From Faecalispora jeddahensis (lineage in GTDB: Bacteria > Bacillota > Clostridia > Oscillospirales > Acutalibacteraceae): 64,000 nucleotides of DNA. Shown piece after piece: positions 8,172 to 17,476 of this stretch (positions are counted from its first letter, which is position 1; each line of letters starts with the position of its first letter). A model generated the notes under the pieces. The model worked only from the letters and a program-made list of their open reading frames with translations. It was not told the origin of the DNA and did not search any database. Location: NCBI RefSeq assembly GCF_000577335.1, contig NZ_CBYL010000006.1, forward strand, positions 59,342-123,341. Direction: 5' to 3'. Both the position numbers and the translations under genes were made by a program.

Positions 8172-9401
8172 ATGACAGAGAAACCCTTGATTTCCGGCAT
8201 AGTTGCCGAATTTAATCCTCTGCACCTGGGGCATCGTTATCTGATCGAGCAGGCGAAACAGTCCTCCCCCGGTGGACTGGCCATTGTAATGAGCGGAAAT
8301 TTCGTGCAGCGGGGCGAGCCCGCCGCCTTTTACAAATGGCCCCGTGCCCTGGCAGCCCTGCGCTGCGGCGCCGATTTGGTGCTGGAGCTGCCGGTCAGCT
8401 TTTCTGTGGCCGGCGCCGAACGGTTCGCCTTTGGAGCCGTTTCTGTGCTGAACGCTCTGGGCTGTGTCGATCGCCTCGTCTTCGGCAGCGAAAGCGGCGA
8501 TGTAAAAACACTGTTTTTAATTGCCGAAACCCTGTTGAGCCCAGAATTCAAAACCGCCGTTAAAAACCGCCTGGCCTTTGGCGTACCGTTCGCCGCAGCG
8601 CGGCAGGCAGCGGCACAAGAGCTTCTCGGCGCCCCGGCCGCTCTTCTGGAAGAGCCCAACAATATTTTAGGGATTGAATACTGCAAGGCGCTGCTTCGCA
8701 CCCATTCCTCCATGCGCCCGCAAACGGTAAGGCGCATCGGCTCCCCGCACGACGCACAGTCTTTGGCTCCGCAGACCCGCATCGCCTCCGCTTCGCAGAT
8801 TCGGCAGCGTATGCTGCAAAACGAATCCTTTGCTTCTTATGTTCCGGAAGAGGCCCTCCCCATTTTTCAGCGGGAGCTTTTGGCCGGGCGTGCGCCAGCG
8901 TCCCTCTCCTCCCTGGAAACCGCCATCTTGGCGCGGCTTCGTTCCATGAGCCGGGAAGAGCTCTCTCAATTGCCGGACATCAGCGAGGGGCTGGAGAACC
9001 GCATTTACAGCAGCATCCGCACTTCTGCTTCCCTGGGGCAACTCTTTTTTTCGATCAAATCAAAGCGATATTCCCATGCACGAATCCGCAGAATCTTGTT
9101 ATCCGCTTTTTTAGGCCTGAATCAGCGGGAGCTTCCAGAGACCCCTGCGTACCTTAGGATATTGGCTTTTAATGAAACCGGGCGGGAAATGCTGCGTGTG
9201 ATGAGACACACTGCCTGCCTGCCGATTGTGACAAACGCGGGCGATTTTGCCCAGCTTGGCAGCGACGCCAGGGCGATGTTTGAAACAGAATGCAGGACAA
9301 CGGACCTTTATTCCCTCTGCACCCCGGAAAAGGGCCCCTGCGGGCTGGAAATGACCTGCGCATATTGGGAAAGGAAGGATTTTTTTGGCAATTCAAATTA
9401 A
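8172..9401 (+). CDS. tmcAL: tRNA(Met) cytidine acetate ligase
   Basis: A 409-residue member of the TmcAL (former YlbM/DUF795) family. TmcAL activates acetate with ATP and acetylates the wobble cytidine of elongator tRNA-Met. The nucleotidyltransferase-type HxGH motif is visible in VAEFNPLHLGHRYL, followed by MSGNFVQRGEPA and the conserved LELP segment. Length is typical. AAGGAG precedes the ATG at 8172. It is divergent from ackA with a 126-bp shared promoter region and overlaps the next gene by 17 bp. Confidence 0.93.
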   Translation: MTEKPLISGIVAEFNPLHLGHRYLIEQAKQSSPGGLAIVMSGNFVQRGEPAAFYKWPRALAALRCGADLVLELPVSFSVAGAERFAFGAVSVLNALGCVDRLVFGSESGDVKTLFLIAETLLSPEFKTAVKNRLAFGVPFAAARQAAAQELLGAPAALLEEPNNILGIEYCKALLRTHSSMRPQTVRRIGSPHDAQSLAPQTRIASASQIRQRMLQNESFASYVPEEALPIFQRELLAGRAPASLSSLETAILARLRSMSREELSQLPDISEGLENRIYSSIRTSASLGQLFFSIKSKRYSHARIRRILLSAFLGLNQRELPETPAYLRILAFNETGREMLRVMRHTACLPIVTNAGDFAQLGSDARAMFETECRTTDLYSLCTPEKGPCGLEMTCAYWERKDFFGNSN

Positions 9402-10317
9402 AGAAACAGAATACCTGAACTATGGCCGGTGCGTACATATCAGCAACGGCATCATCGAAGTCATGGTCACAATTGATGTGGGCCCCCGGATCATTCACTT
9501 TTCTCTGGTGAACGGAGAAAACATGCTCTTCACCGATCAGGACCGCAAATACCGTGCGTTCGGGGAGGAATTCGACCAGCTGTACGGAGAGGGCTCCGTT
9601 TTTTACAATTACGGCGGCCACCGGCTTTGGCTCAGCCCCGAAAGCACCCCCGATACCTACTACCCGGACAATGAGCCGGTGGTGTACGGCATTCTCTCGG
9701 AAGGCGTAAGCTTTTTGCCGGCCCGGCAGAAGCACAACGACATACAGCTTGGTTTTGAGGTGATGATGAACGAGAATACCTCGGACATCATGGTGGTGCA
9801 CAGCGCCAAAAACTGCTCTAAAGAACCGAAAACCCTTGCGCTGTGGTCCATTACGATGATGGCTCCTGGCGGGTTCGAGATCATCCCGCAAAATCAGGGC
9901 GAAGACCCGCTGCAGCCGGACCGCTCACTGATTCTATGGCCTTATGCCGATCTGCGCGATCCCCGCGCATTCTTAGGAAACCGTTTCATTACCCTGCGCC
10001 AGGATTCCTCCGCTACCTCCGCCTTCAAGCTCGGTGTGATCAACCGGGCCGGCTGGGCCGCGTATGTGCGGAAGAATGTGGCCTTGATGAAACGGTATGT
10101 CCACAATATTCATGCCGCGTATCCCGATCTGGGCGCGTCCTTTGAAACGTATACCAACGGCGATTTTCTGGAGATGGAATCGCTGAGCCCGCTCTACCAT
10201 ATTGAACCGGGCAACACGGTGCGCCACGTGGAAAATCTGACCCTGCAGCGGATCGACCAGCCGCCGAAGCTGGACGATGAAGCGGCGCTGGACGCATTTG
10301 TCGCCGAGCTGGGATAA
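9385..10317 (+). CDS. DUF4380-like protein (mutarotase-like fold)
   Basis: A 310-residue protein with the beta-rich pattern of galactose-mutarotase-like proteins, close to DUF4380: VDVGPRIIHFSL-type strands near residue 30, YGGHRLWLSPE near residue 75, and a late FLEMESLSPLYHIEPG. No catalytic assignment is possible. The start is TTG at 9385, inside the end of tmcAL, with AAGGAAGG 6-7 nt before it, so the two genes are translationally linked. A strong terminator follows. Confidence 0.65.
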   Translation: MAIQIKETEYLNYGRCVHISNGIIEVMVTIDVGPRIIHFSLVNGENMLFTDQDRKYRAFGEEFDQLYGEGSVFYNYGGHRLWLSPESTPDTYYPDNEPVVYGILSEGVSFLPARQKHNDIQLGFEVMMNENTSDIMVVHSAKNCSKEPKTLALWSITMMAPGGFEIIPQNQGEDPLQPDRSLILWPYADLRDPRAFLGNRFITLRQDSSATSAFKLGVINRAGWAAYVRKNVALMKRYVHNIHAAYPDLGASFETYTNGDFLEMESLSPLYHIEPGNTVRHVENLTLQRIDQPPKLDDEAALDAFVAELG

Positions 10318-10333
10318 ACCATAAATGAAAAAC

Positions 10334-10380
10334 AGCCCCCTTTCTGATCCGGTACAGTCCGGTCAGAAAAGGGGGCTTTT
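10334..10380. terminator. Terminator between convergent operons
   Basis: AGCCCCCTTTCTGA pairs with TCAGAAAAGGGGGCT, with CCGG pairing inside and TTTT after it on the plus strand. It ends the tmcAL operon and also serves the permease gene from the other side. Confidence 0.8.
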
Positions 10381-10399
10381 CCGTTGAAAAAAGATTTCT

Positions 10400-11752
10400 T
10401 TATTCTGCCGCGGCCTCTGCCCCGTCGTCCTCGCTGTCGTTGGTCAGGTGCAGGCGATCGAGAATATAGAAGATCAGCCCCATGGCCATACCGACCACGC
10501 AGGCCAGCACCATGCCCTTGAGCTCAACGCTGCCCAGATGCACCGATACGCCCGACAGGCCCGTGACAAAAATGACGGAGGTCATGATGATGTTGCGGTT
10601 CTTGCCGAAATCCACGCGGGAATCCACGAGGATGCGCAGGCCGGAAGCGCCGATCATGCCGTACAGCAAAAACGAAATGCCGCCGATAACCGGGCCGGGG
10701 ATCGTTGCGATCAGCTCAGAAAATTTACCAATAAAGGAGCTGATGATCGAAAGCACCGCCGCGCCACCGATCACCCATACGCTGTACACGCGGGTCATCG
10801 CCATAACGCCGATGTTTTCGCCGTAAGTAGTGGTGGGAACCGCACCCACCATGCCGGAAGCCATTGTGGAGAAGCCGTCGCCCATCAGCGAGCGATGCAG
10901 GCCGGGGTCTTTGAGCAGATCTTTGCCAATCACCTTACCGGTAACGATCTGGTGGCCGATATGCTCCGAGATCAACACCAGCGCAACCGGCAGCATGGTA
11001 ACGATCGCGTCCAGACGGAACTGTACGAGCTGAAAATGCGGCAGAGAGAACAGGCTGGCCTGTTCCACCGGCGCAAAATCCACCACACCCAGAATAGCCG
11101 CCGTGATATAGCCGCCGATGATGGCGATCAGAATGGGAATAACGGAAAGGAAGTTGCGGAACAAAATGGAGCCAAATACCGCAATCCCCAGTGTAACGAG
11201 AAAAACGATGGCATTTTTGGGGTCCACCGCTGTAACCACCTGCTGAAACATGCCTTCGGAGCCTTTCACTGCCACATAATTCGTCTGCGTCAGAATTCCG
11301 GCGGTGGAAGCCGCCGTACCGGAAAGCTCCAGACCAATCAGCGCGACAACCGGGCCCATTGCGGCCGGCGGAAGAAGCTTGTCGATCCAGTCGGAACCGA
11401 ACCGTTTGATGACCAGTGCCAAAATCACCACCAGGCAGCCAACCGCGACAAAGCCGCCCTGTGCATAGGCAAACCCGCCGCCAGGCGCATCCTTATACCG
11501 TTTGATGATGATGAGGGCCGGGCCGATAAACGCGAAGCTGGAACCGAGGTACGCCGGGCACTTTCCCTGCGTAATCCAAAAGAAAAACAGTGTGCCGACA
11601 CCGTTCATCAGAAGCACGACTGCGGGGTTGATTCCAAACAGTGTGGGAACCAGAACAGACGCACCGAACATTGCAAACATGTGCTGTATGCTCAGCGGGA
11701 TCGCCTGCCCCAGCGGCGGCTTTTCATGGGTTTGAATGATGTGTTTTGACAT
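10400..11752 (-). CDS. Uracil/xanthine permease (NCS2 family)
   Basis: About 450 residues with roughly 12-14 membrane helices. The NCS2 (UraA/XanQ) pattern is clear: HMFAMFGASVLVPTLFGINP, then SSFAFIGPALIII, VALIGLELSG and VGAVPTTTYGENIGV. UraA-like sequence favours uracil import by proton symport, but xanthine or another base is possible. ATG at 11752 or 11764 may be the start; AAAAGG abuts the upstream one. The leader contains a stable hairpin with a U-run (11798-11859), suggesting attenuation. Confidence 0.88.
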   Translation of the reverse strand: MSKHIIQTHEKPPLGQAIPLSIQHMFAMFGASVLVPTLFGINPAVVLLMNGVGTLFFFWITQGKCPAYLGSSFAFIGPALIIIKRYKDAPGGGFAYAQGGFVAVGCLVVILALVIKRFGSDWIDKLLPPAAMGPVVALIGLELSGTAASTAGILTQTNYVAVKGSEGMFQQVVTAVDPKNAIVFLVTLGIAVFGSILFRNFLSVIPILIAIIGGYITAAILGVVDFAPVEQASLFSLPHFQLVQFRLDAIVTMLPVALVLISEHIGHQIVTGKVIGKDLLKDPGLHRSLMGDGFSTMASGMVGAVPTTTYGENIGVMAMTRVYSVWVIGGAAVLSIISSFIGKFSELIATIPGPVIGGISFLLYGMIGASGLRILVDSRVDFGKNRNIIMTSVIFVTGLSGVSVHLGSVELKGMVLACVVGMAMGLIFYILDRLHLTNDSEDDGAEAAAE

Positions 11753-11797
11753 AGCTTGAATCATCCTTTTCTTTCATCTGAAATCTTTTTTTGAAAA

Positions 11798-11859
11798 ACG
11801 GCTCCAAAAAAGTAGGCCTTTGATGAAACGGGATGTCAAAAGCCTACCAAAGCAGCCGT
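11798..11859 (-). promoter_or_regulatory. Structured leader of the permease gene, attenuator-like hairpin
   Basis: On the minus strand a 12-bp stem with one mismatch (GTAGGCTTTTGA with TCAAAGGCCTAC) is followed by TTTTTT, and an outer ACGGCT/AGCCGT pair encloses it. It lies 34-46 nt before the possible permease starts. It could instead just be the terminator of the flavin reductase gene upstream. I see no PyrR-binding or purine-riboswitch consensus. Confidence 0.45.
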
Positions 11860-11942
11860 AAACAGCAATGAGTGTTGAAAACGGGCCAAAAGAAAAGCCC
11901 ACCCGGTATGCAAAGCATATCAGATTGAGCTTATCTGGTCTT

Positions 11943-12602
11943 CTATTTTCTGATAAATGCGGATTTTGGGGCCGCACAAATGGGGCAAAGCCAATCCTCC
12001 GGCAAATCTTCGAACGGAACATCGGGATCGTTGTAAATATAACCGCAAATCTTGCAAATGAACTTTCCGCCGTCCGAACCGGTGTTGCTTTCTGCAACGG
12101 AACGGTAGGTCGGCGCGTTTTTGGGAGCGGAGCCCTTGAGTGCCTGATGGTAATACGTGTAGGTCATCGGCGTACCGACCACCTTTTCACTGCCGGCAAT
12201 CACTTCAGCCAGAAACACCGTATGTGTCGAGGTTTCTACCCGGCTGACTACCTTACACAAAAACCAGCAGCAGGCATTTTCTTTGATCACGGGGACACCT
12301 TCCGCCAAAACACGGTGACGGATGTTTTTCAGCTTGTTGGAATTTCTTCCGGAATTGAAGCCCAGCGCACCGATTACAGTACCGGGGGTATCCTCCGACA
12401 AAACGGAAACAGAAAAAATTCCGGTCTCCCGGATACATTCGTGACTGTAATTATCGTGATGCATACTGACAGCGATAACGGGAGGATTCGTATTCGTAAC
12501 CTGAATCACCGTATTCACAATACATGCCGACGGTTCGTTCTCACCCTTTACACCAATGGCATACATCCCGTATGACAAGGTGGTCAAAATAGTACTATCC
12601 AA
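11943..12602 (-). CDS. Flavin reductase-rubredoxin fusion protein
   Basis: A 219-residue two-domain redox protein. Residues 1-160 match the FMN-binding flavin reductase domain ([30 protein letters not shown]). The last 45 residues are a rubredoxin with [10 protein letters not shown] and [13 protein letters not shown], four Cys for one iron. The rubredoxin lacks the usual loop between DPD and PFEDLP. Such high-molecular-weight rubredoxins pass electrons to flavodiiron proteins that remove O2 or NO. The start is TTG at 12602 with GGGGAGGGA 6 nt before it. Confidence 0.88.
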   Translation of the reverse strand: MDSTILTTLSYGMYAIGVKGENEPSACIVNTVIQVTNTNPPVIAVSMHHDNYSHECIRETGIFSVSVLSEDTPGTVIGALGFNSGRNSNKLKNIRHRVLAEGVPVIKENACCWFLCKVVSRVETSTHTVFLAEVIAGSEKVVGTPMTYTYYHQALKGSAPKNAPTYRSVAESNTGSDGGKFICKICGYIYNDPDVPFEDLPEDWLCPICAAPKSAFIRK

Positions 12603-12687
12603 TCAGTATCCCTCCCCACGGATCATACCTGAGTCCAAAATTATATATATCATAGCACTGAGCGGACAAAGATACAAGAGCTTATTT

Positions 12688-13956
12688 CTATTTTTTCTCC
12701 ATGATTTTTTTCCAGTACTGCAGAAACGCCTGCTCGTTTTTATTCAGGCCCGGGGTGTAGTACTCCGCCCCGCTCAAAAGATCGGGCAAATATTGCTGCG
12801 CTACCCAGTGATCCGGGTAATCGTGGGGGTACAGATAAAACTGCCCTTTCTTCGCCTGATCGGCTCCATCGAAGTGTTTATTTTGCAGACGGCGTGGAAT
12901 CGACCCGGATTTGCCCGCGCGAATATCGGTGAGCGCCGCATCGACCGCCAAATAAGCGGAGTTGGATTTCGGCGCCATACAAACCAGAATCACCGCGTTC
13001 GCAAGCGGAATCCGCGCTTCCGGCAGGCCCACCTGCAGAGCGGTATCCACCGCGGCCTTTGTAATGGGAATGATCTGCGGCCAGGCAAGACCGACGTCCT
13101 CATTAGCGCAGACAAGCAGCCTGCGGCACACGGACGGCAGGTCGCCGGCCTCGAGCAGCCTTGCCAGGTAATGCACCGCGGCGTTGGGGTCGGAACCGCG
13201 CATGGACTTTTGGAATGCCGAAAGCAGATCGTAATGCTCGTCGCCGTCTTTATCATAGCGCACGGCGCTTTTCTGCGTCAGCTCGCGCGCAGCTTCCAGC
13301 TCCACCAGGAGGCCGTCTGCCTCGCGTCTGGCCGAAAGCGTGCACAGCTCCACCGCGTTCATCGCCTTGCGCACATCGCCCCCGCACGATTGGGCAATAT
13401 GCAGGTCTACCCCCTCGACGCGCGTGATCGTTTCCCCGCGCTCCTGCTCCAGCAGGGCAAACGCTCTTTCCACCGCGTGCAGAATGTCTTCGGTATCCAC
13501 CGCTTTGAACTCAAACACGGTGCTGCGGCTTAAAATCGCGTTATACACATAAAAATACGGATTTTCCGTCGTGGAGGCAATCAGCGTGATCTGCCCGTTC
13601 TCGATGAATTCCAGCAGCGTCTGCTGCTGCTTTTTATTAAAGTACTGAATTTCATCCAGATACAGCAGCACTCCGTTAAGTGTTTCCAGTGTGCCGAGCG
13701 ACTCCACCACGGCGCGGATATCCGCCGTGGACGCGGTTGTGCCGTTCATCTTCACCAGCTTCCGCTGCGTCCTGCGGGCGATGATCGAAGCGACGGTGGT
13801 CTTCCCTACACCGGACGGCCCATAGAAGATCATATTCGGGATCTCGCCGGAATCGATGATGCGGCGCAGGGCTCTGTCCGGGTCCAGCAAATGGCGCTGC
13901 CCCACCACCTCATCGAGCGTCTGCGGACGCAGGCGCTCCGCCAAAGGCACTGACAA
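12688..13956 (-). CDS. rarA: Replication-associated recombination ATPase RarA (MgsA)
   Basis: A 422-residue AAA+ protein that acts at stalled replication forks. Walker A is at residues 46-53 (GPSGVGKT) and Walker B is LYLDEIQ. The N-terminal PLAERLRPQTLDEVVGQ and C-terminal PIPLANAVI-like helical domain fit RarA rather than a clamp loader or RuvB. The start appears to be TTG at 13956, with AAAGGATGG 7 nt before it; the nearby ATG is out of frame. Confidence 0.95.
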   Translation of the reverse strand: MSVPLAERLRPQTLDEVVGQRHLLDPDRALRRIIDSGEIPNMIFYGPSGVGKTTVASIIARRTQRKLVKMNGTTASTADIRAVVESLGTLETLNGVLLYLDEIQYFNKKQQQTLLEFIENGQITLIASTTENPYFYVYNAILSRSTVFEFKAVDTEDILHAVERAFALLEQERGETITRVEGVDLHIAQSCGGDVRKAMNAVELCTLSARREADGLLVELEAARELTQKSAVRYDKDGDEHYDLLSAFQKSMRGSDPNAAVHYLARLLEAGDLPSVCRRLLVCANEDVGLAWPQIIPITKAAVDTALQVGLPEARIPLANAVILVCMAPKSNSAYLAVDAALTDIRAGKSGSIPRRLQNKHFDGADQAKKGQFYLYPHDYPDHWVAQQYLPDLLSGAEYYTPGLNKNEQAFLQYWKKIMEKK

Positions 13957-13973
13957 TTGGAATCCATCCTTTC

Positions 13974-14005
13974 AAAAAAGCGGCGCAGCATTCGGGCTGC
14001 GCCGC
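13974..14005 (-). terminator. Terminator of glyA
   Basis: GCGGCGCAGC and GCTGCGCCGC form a perfect 10-bp stem; on the minus strand it is followed by TTTTTTG. It lies 33 bp past the glyA stop. Confidence 0.88.
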
Positions 14006-14038
14006 ACATTCATGCAAATATAACAGTTAAAAGCAGGA

Positions 14039-15292
14039 TCAGCGGTACAGCGGATAACGGCTGCAAATGCTCTCTACCTTCGCGCGGATCGCATCCTGAT
14101 TGCCTTCAAAGCTCTGCGCAGCCATTGCGATGCACTCGGCAACCTCATCCATATCCTGCGTGTTCAGGCCGCGGGTGGTAACCGCAGGCGTGCCAAGACG
14201 CAGGCCGCTCGTCACAAAGGGGCTTCTCTGCTCGTTCGGAACCGTATTCTTATTCGCGGTGATATACACCTCGTCCAAACGGTGCTCGAGCTCCTTGCCG
14301 GTCAGCTCTTCGCCGCTCAGGTCCACGAGCATCAGGTGATTGTCCGTTCCGCCGGAAACCAGCTTGATGCCGCGCTTTGTCAGGCCGTTGGCCAGCGCCT
14401 GCGCGTTGTCGATGATCTGCTGCTGGTATCCTTTGAACTCGGGCTGGAGCGCTTCCCCAAAGCAAACCGCCTTTGCCGCGATGATATGCATCAGCGGGCC
14501 GCCCTGTGTTCCCGGGAAGATCGCCTTATCGATCGCCTTGGCATATTTCTCTTTGCACAGGATCATGCCGCCGCGCGGGCCGCGCAGGGTTTTATGCGTG
14601 GTGGTAGTGACAACGTCGGCCCACTCGACCGGGCTTGCGTGCAGCCCAGCCGCGACCAGACCGGCAATATGAGCCATATCGACCATCAGGTAAGCGCCGC
14701 ACGCGTCGCAGATTTCGCGGAAGCGTTTAAAATCGAGCGCGCGGGGATATGCCGAAGCGCCCGCCACGATCATTTTCGGCTTGACTTCCATCGCCTGCTC
14801 ATACAGCTTGTCATAATCAATGCGATGGGTCTCGGCATCTACGCCGTAGGCAACAAAATGGTAGTAGCTGCCGGACATATTCACGGGAGAGCCATGCGTC
14901 AGGTGCCCGCCCTCAGCCAGATTCATGCCCATTACGGTATCGCCGGGCTGAAGCAGCGCAAAATACACTGCCAGGTTCGCCTGCGCGCCGGAGTGGGGCT
15001 GCACATTCGCGTGCTCTGCGCCGAACAGACGGCACGCACGCTCCCGCGCGATCTCTTCCACTACGTCCACATACTGGCATCCGCCGTAGTAACGCTTGCC
15101 CGGGTAACCCTCGGCATATTTATTGGTCAGGATGCTCCCCATTGCGGCCAGAACCGCAGGGGAAACCATGTTTTCAGAAGCAATCAGTTCCAGATTCCTT
15201 TGCTGGCGTCCCAGCTCCTGCTCCATAGCAGCCCCAACCTCACTGTCGAAGCGGGAAACAAATCCGATGGTATCCATCATTTCACTGAACAT
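14039..15292 (-). CDS. glyA: Serine hydroxymethyltransferase
   Basis: A 417-residue PLP enzyme that interconverts serine and glycine with tetrahydrofolate. Motifs are present in order: [30 protein letters not shown], and the PLP-lysine site [14 protein letters not shown]. Length is normal. I chose the ATG at 15292 because GAGAGGG stands 6 nt before it; a TTG two codons upstream is possible. It is a single gene with its own terminator, divergent from nth. Confidence 0.97.
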   Translation of the reverse strand: MFSEMMDTIGFVSRFDSEVGAAMEQELGRQQRNLELIASENMVSPAVLAAMGSILTNKYAEGYPGKRYYGGCQYVDVVEEIARERACRLFGAEHANVQPHSGAQANLAVYFALLQPGDTVMGMNLAEGGHLTHGSPVNMSGSYYHFVAYGVDAETHRIDYDKLYEQAMEVKPKMIVAGASAYPRALDFKRFREICDACGAYLMVDMAHIAGLVAAGLHASPVEWADVVTTTTHKTLRGPRGGMILCKEKYAKAIDKAIFPGTQGGPLMHIIAAKAVCFGEALQPEFKGYQQQIIDNAQALANGLTKRGIKLVSGGTDNHLMLVDLSGEELTGKELEHRLDEVYITANKNTVPNEQRSPFVTSGLRLGTPAVTTRGLNTQDMDEVAECIAMAAQSFEGNQDAIRAKVESICSRYPLYR

Positions 15293-15438
15293 TGGCAACC
15301 CTCTCTCGTGTTTTCTTACTGTTTATTATACACGCGATTTCAGCAAAAGGCAATCCGGTCATTTCCATAAAATGACCTTTCCTTTTGTCGGGTTTTGTAT
15401 TAGAATGAAGAAAACTGCCGCAAAAAGGATGAGCCAAA

Positions 15439-16095
15439 ATGACAAAAAAACAGCTGGCCAAACTGGCCGTAGAAGCGCTGAAAAAAGAATATCCGGAAGC
15501 CATCTGTTCGCTGGAATACCGCGATCCGCTCCAGCTTCTGATCTCGACCCGCCTTTCGGCCCAGTGTACCGACGCGCGGGTGAACCTGGTAACGCCGGCC
15601 CTGTTTGCCCGTTTCCCCACACTGGAGGCTTTTACACAGGCCAAGGTGGAGGAAATCGAAGAGCTGATTCGTTCCTGCGGATTGTATAAAACAAAGGCGC
15701 GCGACATTCTTGCCATGTGCAAAAAGCTTGCGGAGGAGTACGACGGCGTGATTCCCGACACGGTCGAGGAGCTGACAAAGCTGCCGGGCGTAGGGAGAAA
15801 AACCGCAAACCTGGTGGTTGGGGATATTTATCACAAGCCCGCCGTTGTAACCGACACGCACTGCATCCGCATCGCGGGGCGGCTGGGCCTGACAAAAAGC
15901 AAGGTTCCCCTGCAGGTGGAAAAAGATCTGCGCGCGGTGCTGCCGCCGGAGGAATCCAACGACTTCTGCCACCGGCTGGTGCTGCACGGCCGGGCTGTAT
16001 GCCAGGCGAGAACGGCCCACTGCGAGATTTGCTGTATGAATGGTTTTTGCAAAACAGGGGTATCGGAGCTGGCGGAACCCAAGGTAAAAAAATAA
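15439..16095 (+). CDS. nth: Endonuclease III
   Basis: A 218-residue DNA glycosylase/AP lyase for oxidised pyrimidines. The helix-hairpin-helix LPGVGRKTAN carries the catalytic Lys121, and VVTDTHC carries Asp139. The C-terminal iron-sulfur loop has all four Cys (CQARTAHCEICCMNGFC). AAGGATG precedes the ATG at 15439. Downstream is the promoter of the tRNA gene. Confidence 0.96.
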   Translation: MTKKQLAKLAVEALKKEYPEAICSLEYRDPLQLLISTRLSAQCTDARVNLVTPALFARFPTLEAFTQAKVEEIEELIRSCGLYKTKARDILAMCKKLAEEYDGVIPDTVEELTKLPGVGRKTANLVVGDIYHKPAVVTDTHCIRIAGRLGLTKSKVPLQVEKDLRAVLPPEESNDFCHRLVLHGRAVCQARTAHCEICCMNGFCKTGVSELAEPKVKK

Positions 16096-16118
16096 TTAAC
16101 ACTTTTTGAAAAATCTTC

Positions 16119-16147
16119 TTGAAAAAACGGAAACCCCATGATATAAT
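16119..16147 (+). promoter_or_regulatory. Promoter of tRNA-Ala
   Basis: TTGAAA, a 17-bp spacer and TATAAT stand about 50 bp before the tRNA. Confidence 0.75.
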
Positions 16148-16198
16148 AAACAGCGTTGAAATTCACCGGCGTTTTTCGCCGTGATTTTACAACGTTAT

Positions 16199-16268
<70 letters not shown>

Positions 16269-16274
<6 letters not shown>

Positions 16275-16318
16275 AATTTAAGCAGCCCCCTTTCGAGGGG
16301 GCTGCTTAAATTTGGTGG
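16269..16318. terminator. Long perfect inverted repeat at the tRNA 3' end
   Basis: A 23-bp perfect stem with a 4-nt TTCG-type loop begins in the CCACC of the tRNA 3' end. The core is AAGCAGCCCCCT with AGGGGGCTGCTT. It can act as the tRNA terminator, but it is unusual because the stem includes the mature CCA end itself. Confidence 0.65.
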
Positions 16319-16422
16319 GTCACAAGGGGCGAACTTCAGCGCAAGTCGGGAGAGACGTGAGTCTGTCTGAGTTGCAGGTAAAACGGAGGGCCTCGCGGCA
16401 CGCGGGTAAAAATTGCACCACC

Positions 16423-16443
16423 CGATCCTCTTCGGGTCCACCA
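16423..16443 (+). repeat. Direct repeat 2: copy of the tRNA-Ala 3' end
   Basis: Identical to 16254-16274 over 21 bp. No tRNA body precedes it, so it is an isolated 3' end. About 100 bp of unrelated sequence lies between the inverted repeat and this copy. Confidence 0.7.
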
Positions 16444-16561
16444 GTGGAACAGATCAGTTTCGACAGGAAATTTATCTGTTCTTTTTTATTTTGTGATAAG
16501 CTATAAGTATTATATTTTTATAGAATAAGCAAATGAATAGGAGTTTGGAGGTACAACGATA

Positions 16562-16897
16562 ATGGCAAAGCACGAGTTTGGGATTATGCAAAAGGAACCG
16601 TCGCCTGAAGAACGGTTCGATACTTATGAACCTCAAAAATACAATTGCATCACGGTTCATGATGATTTTATTCAACCCAATATGACTGATTTACAAGATT
16701 TAGATTGCTACTGGCATACTCTGCAAAGACCGGAGAAAGGCCTTGCCTATTACGGAATTACGCTTATTCCGCCTCAATCAATGGATGTATTGATAAGGAT
16801 TTTAACGTCCCAGAATAGAAAGGAACTCATCCCTCTCATTACTTTGATAAACAAGGCAAAAGAAAATAGAAAGTATATCATTCATTTTGGCATCTAA
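16562..16897 (+). CDS. Conserved hypothetical protein
   Basis: A 111-residue soluble protein. I recognise the general type (MAKHEFGIMQ start, RFDTYEPQKYNCITVHDD, YYGITLIPP, and a terminal YIIHFGI), which recurs as a hypothetical protein in Firmicutes, but no function is known. GGAGG precedes the ATG at 16562. It stands alone just after the tRNA 3'-end duplication and has a lower GC content than its neighbours, which would fit a leftover of an integrated element. Its terminator is at 16970-17002. Confidence 0.7.
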   Translation: MAKHEFGIMQKEPSPEERFDTYEPQKYNCITVHDDFIQPNMTDLQDLDCYWHTLQRPEKGLAYYGITLIPPQSMDVLIRILTSQNRKELIPLITLINKAKENRKYIIHFGI

Positions 16898-16969
16898 TTT
16901 CCAATTTATCTTATAAAATGATGAGTGGTTTGATGTATCTCTTTGATTCTCTAACTTCTCATGCAGTTC

Positions 16970-17002
16970 AAAATCCGAACCCTTTCACCGGGTTCGGATT
17001 TT
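16970..17002 (+). terminator. Terminator after the 111-residue hypothetical gene
   Basis: AAAATCCGAACCC and GGGTTCGGATTTT form a 13-bp stem with a 7-nt loop, followed by a T-rich stretch. Confidence 0.85.
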
Positions 17003-17087
17003 GTTTTATGAACTCCATCCGCTTTTTGTTTTTAGGCAATATCGTCTGCTGGACAGAAGCAGGAAATGAATTAACATAAAACGACTA

Positions 17088-17117
17088 TTGACAATTTCCC
17101 AATTGGAATGATATGAT
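17088..17117 (+). promoter_or_regulatory. Promoter of the riboswitch-P-type ATPase unit
   Basis: TTGACA (17088-17093), an 18-bp spacer and TATGAT (17112-17117) stand just before the riboswitch. Confidence 0.75.
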
Positions 17118-17136
17118 ATTTCTAATATCATAATTT

Positions 17137-17226
17137 AGAGGGAGTAGCTTCCCGTATTTTACGGGGCTCAAAGTCGTCATTTCGGAGAAATCCCGGCTTT
17201 GACAGCGTTTCGTTTAGTGAGACTCT
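17137..17226 (+). ncRNA. yybP-ykoY (manganese) riboswitch
   Basis: The leader shows the conserved blocks of this class: AGAGGGAGTAGCTT at the start, AAGTCGTCATTTCGGAG with the matching CCCGGCTTTGAC, and the closing GTGAGAC. The class binds Mn2+ and turns downstream genes on. Here it sits between a good promoter and an intrinsic terminator, 250 nt before a cation-pump gene, which fits an on-switch by antitermination. Confidence 0.88.
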
Positions 17227-17262
17227 ATTGTTAGATTTGTGTCTAACAGTAGGGTCTTTTTT
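17220..17262 (+). terminator. Riboswitch-controlled terminator
   Basis: AGACTCTATTGTTAGA pairs with TCTAACAGTAGGGTCT (16 bp, two G-U) and is followed by TTTTTT. Its 5' arm starts with the last riboswitch bases (GAGAC), so ligand binding and terminator folding exclude each other. Confidence 0.85.
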
Positions 17263-17476
17263 ATTTCTATTTTTGAGGAAAGAAGGCAGAGATACGATGT
17301 GATATAACAGCGTTCGATTCAGAAATATTGTGATGTTCTCACCACTTCCCCGGAAAAGAACACCTCCTGTACGCTCTCGCTGTACGATTCCATTCCTTCC
17401 ATACAGCCTGTAAACAACGAGATTGGATTCGGTGCCTTCTCGGTTACCGAAAATGATGATACGAGGAGAATGATGA

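Noticed and set aside
10448..11749. 433-codon plus-strand frame opposite the NCS2 permease
   Set aside because: Composition is biased to His, Asn, Gln and Arg as expected for the antisense of a hydrophobic protein; no ribosome binding site and no family pattern.
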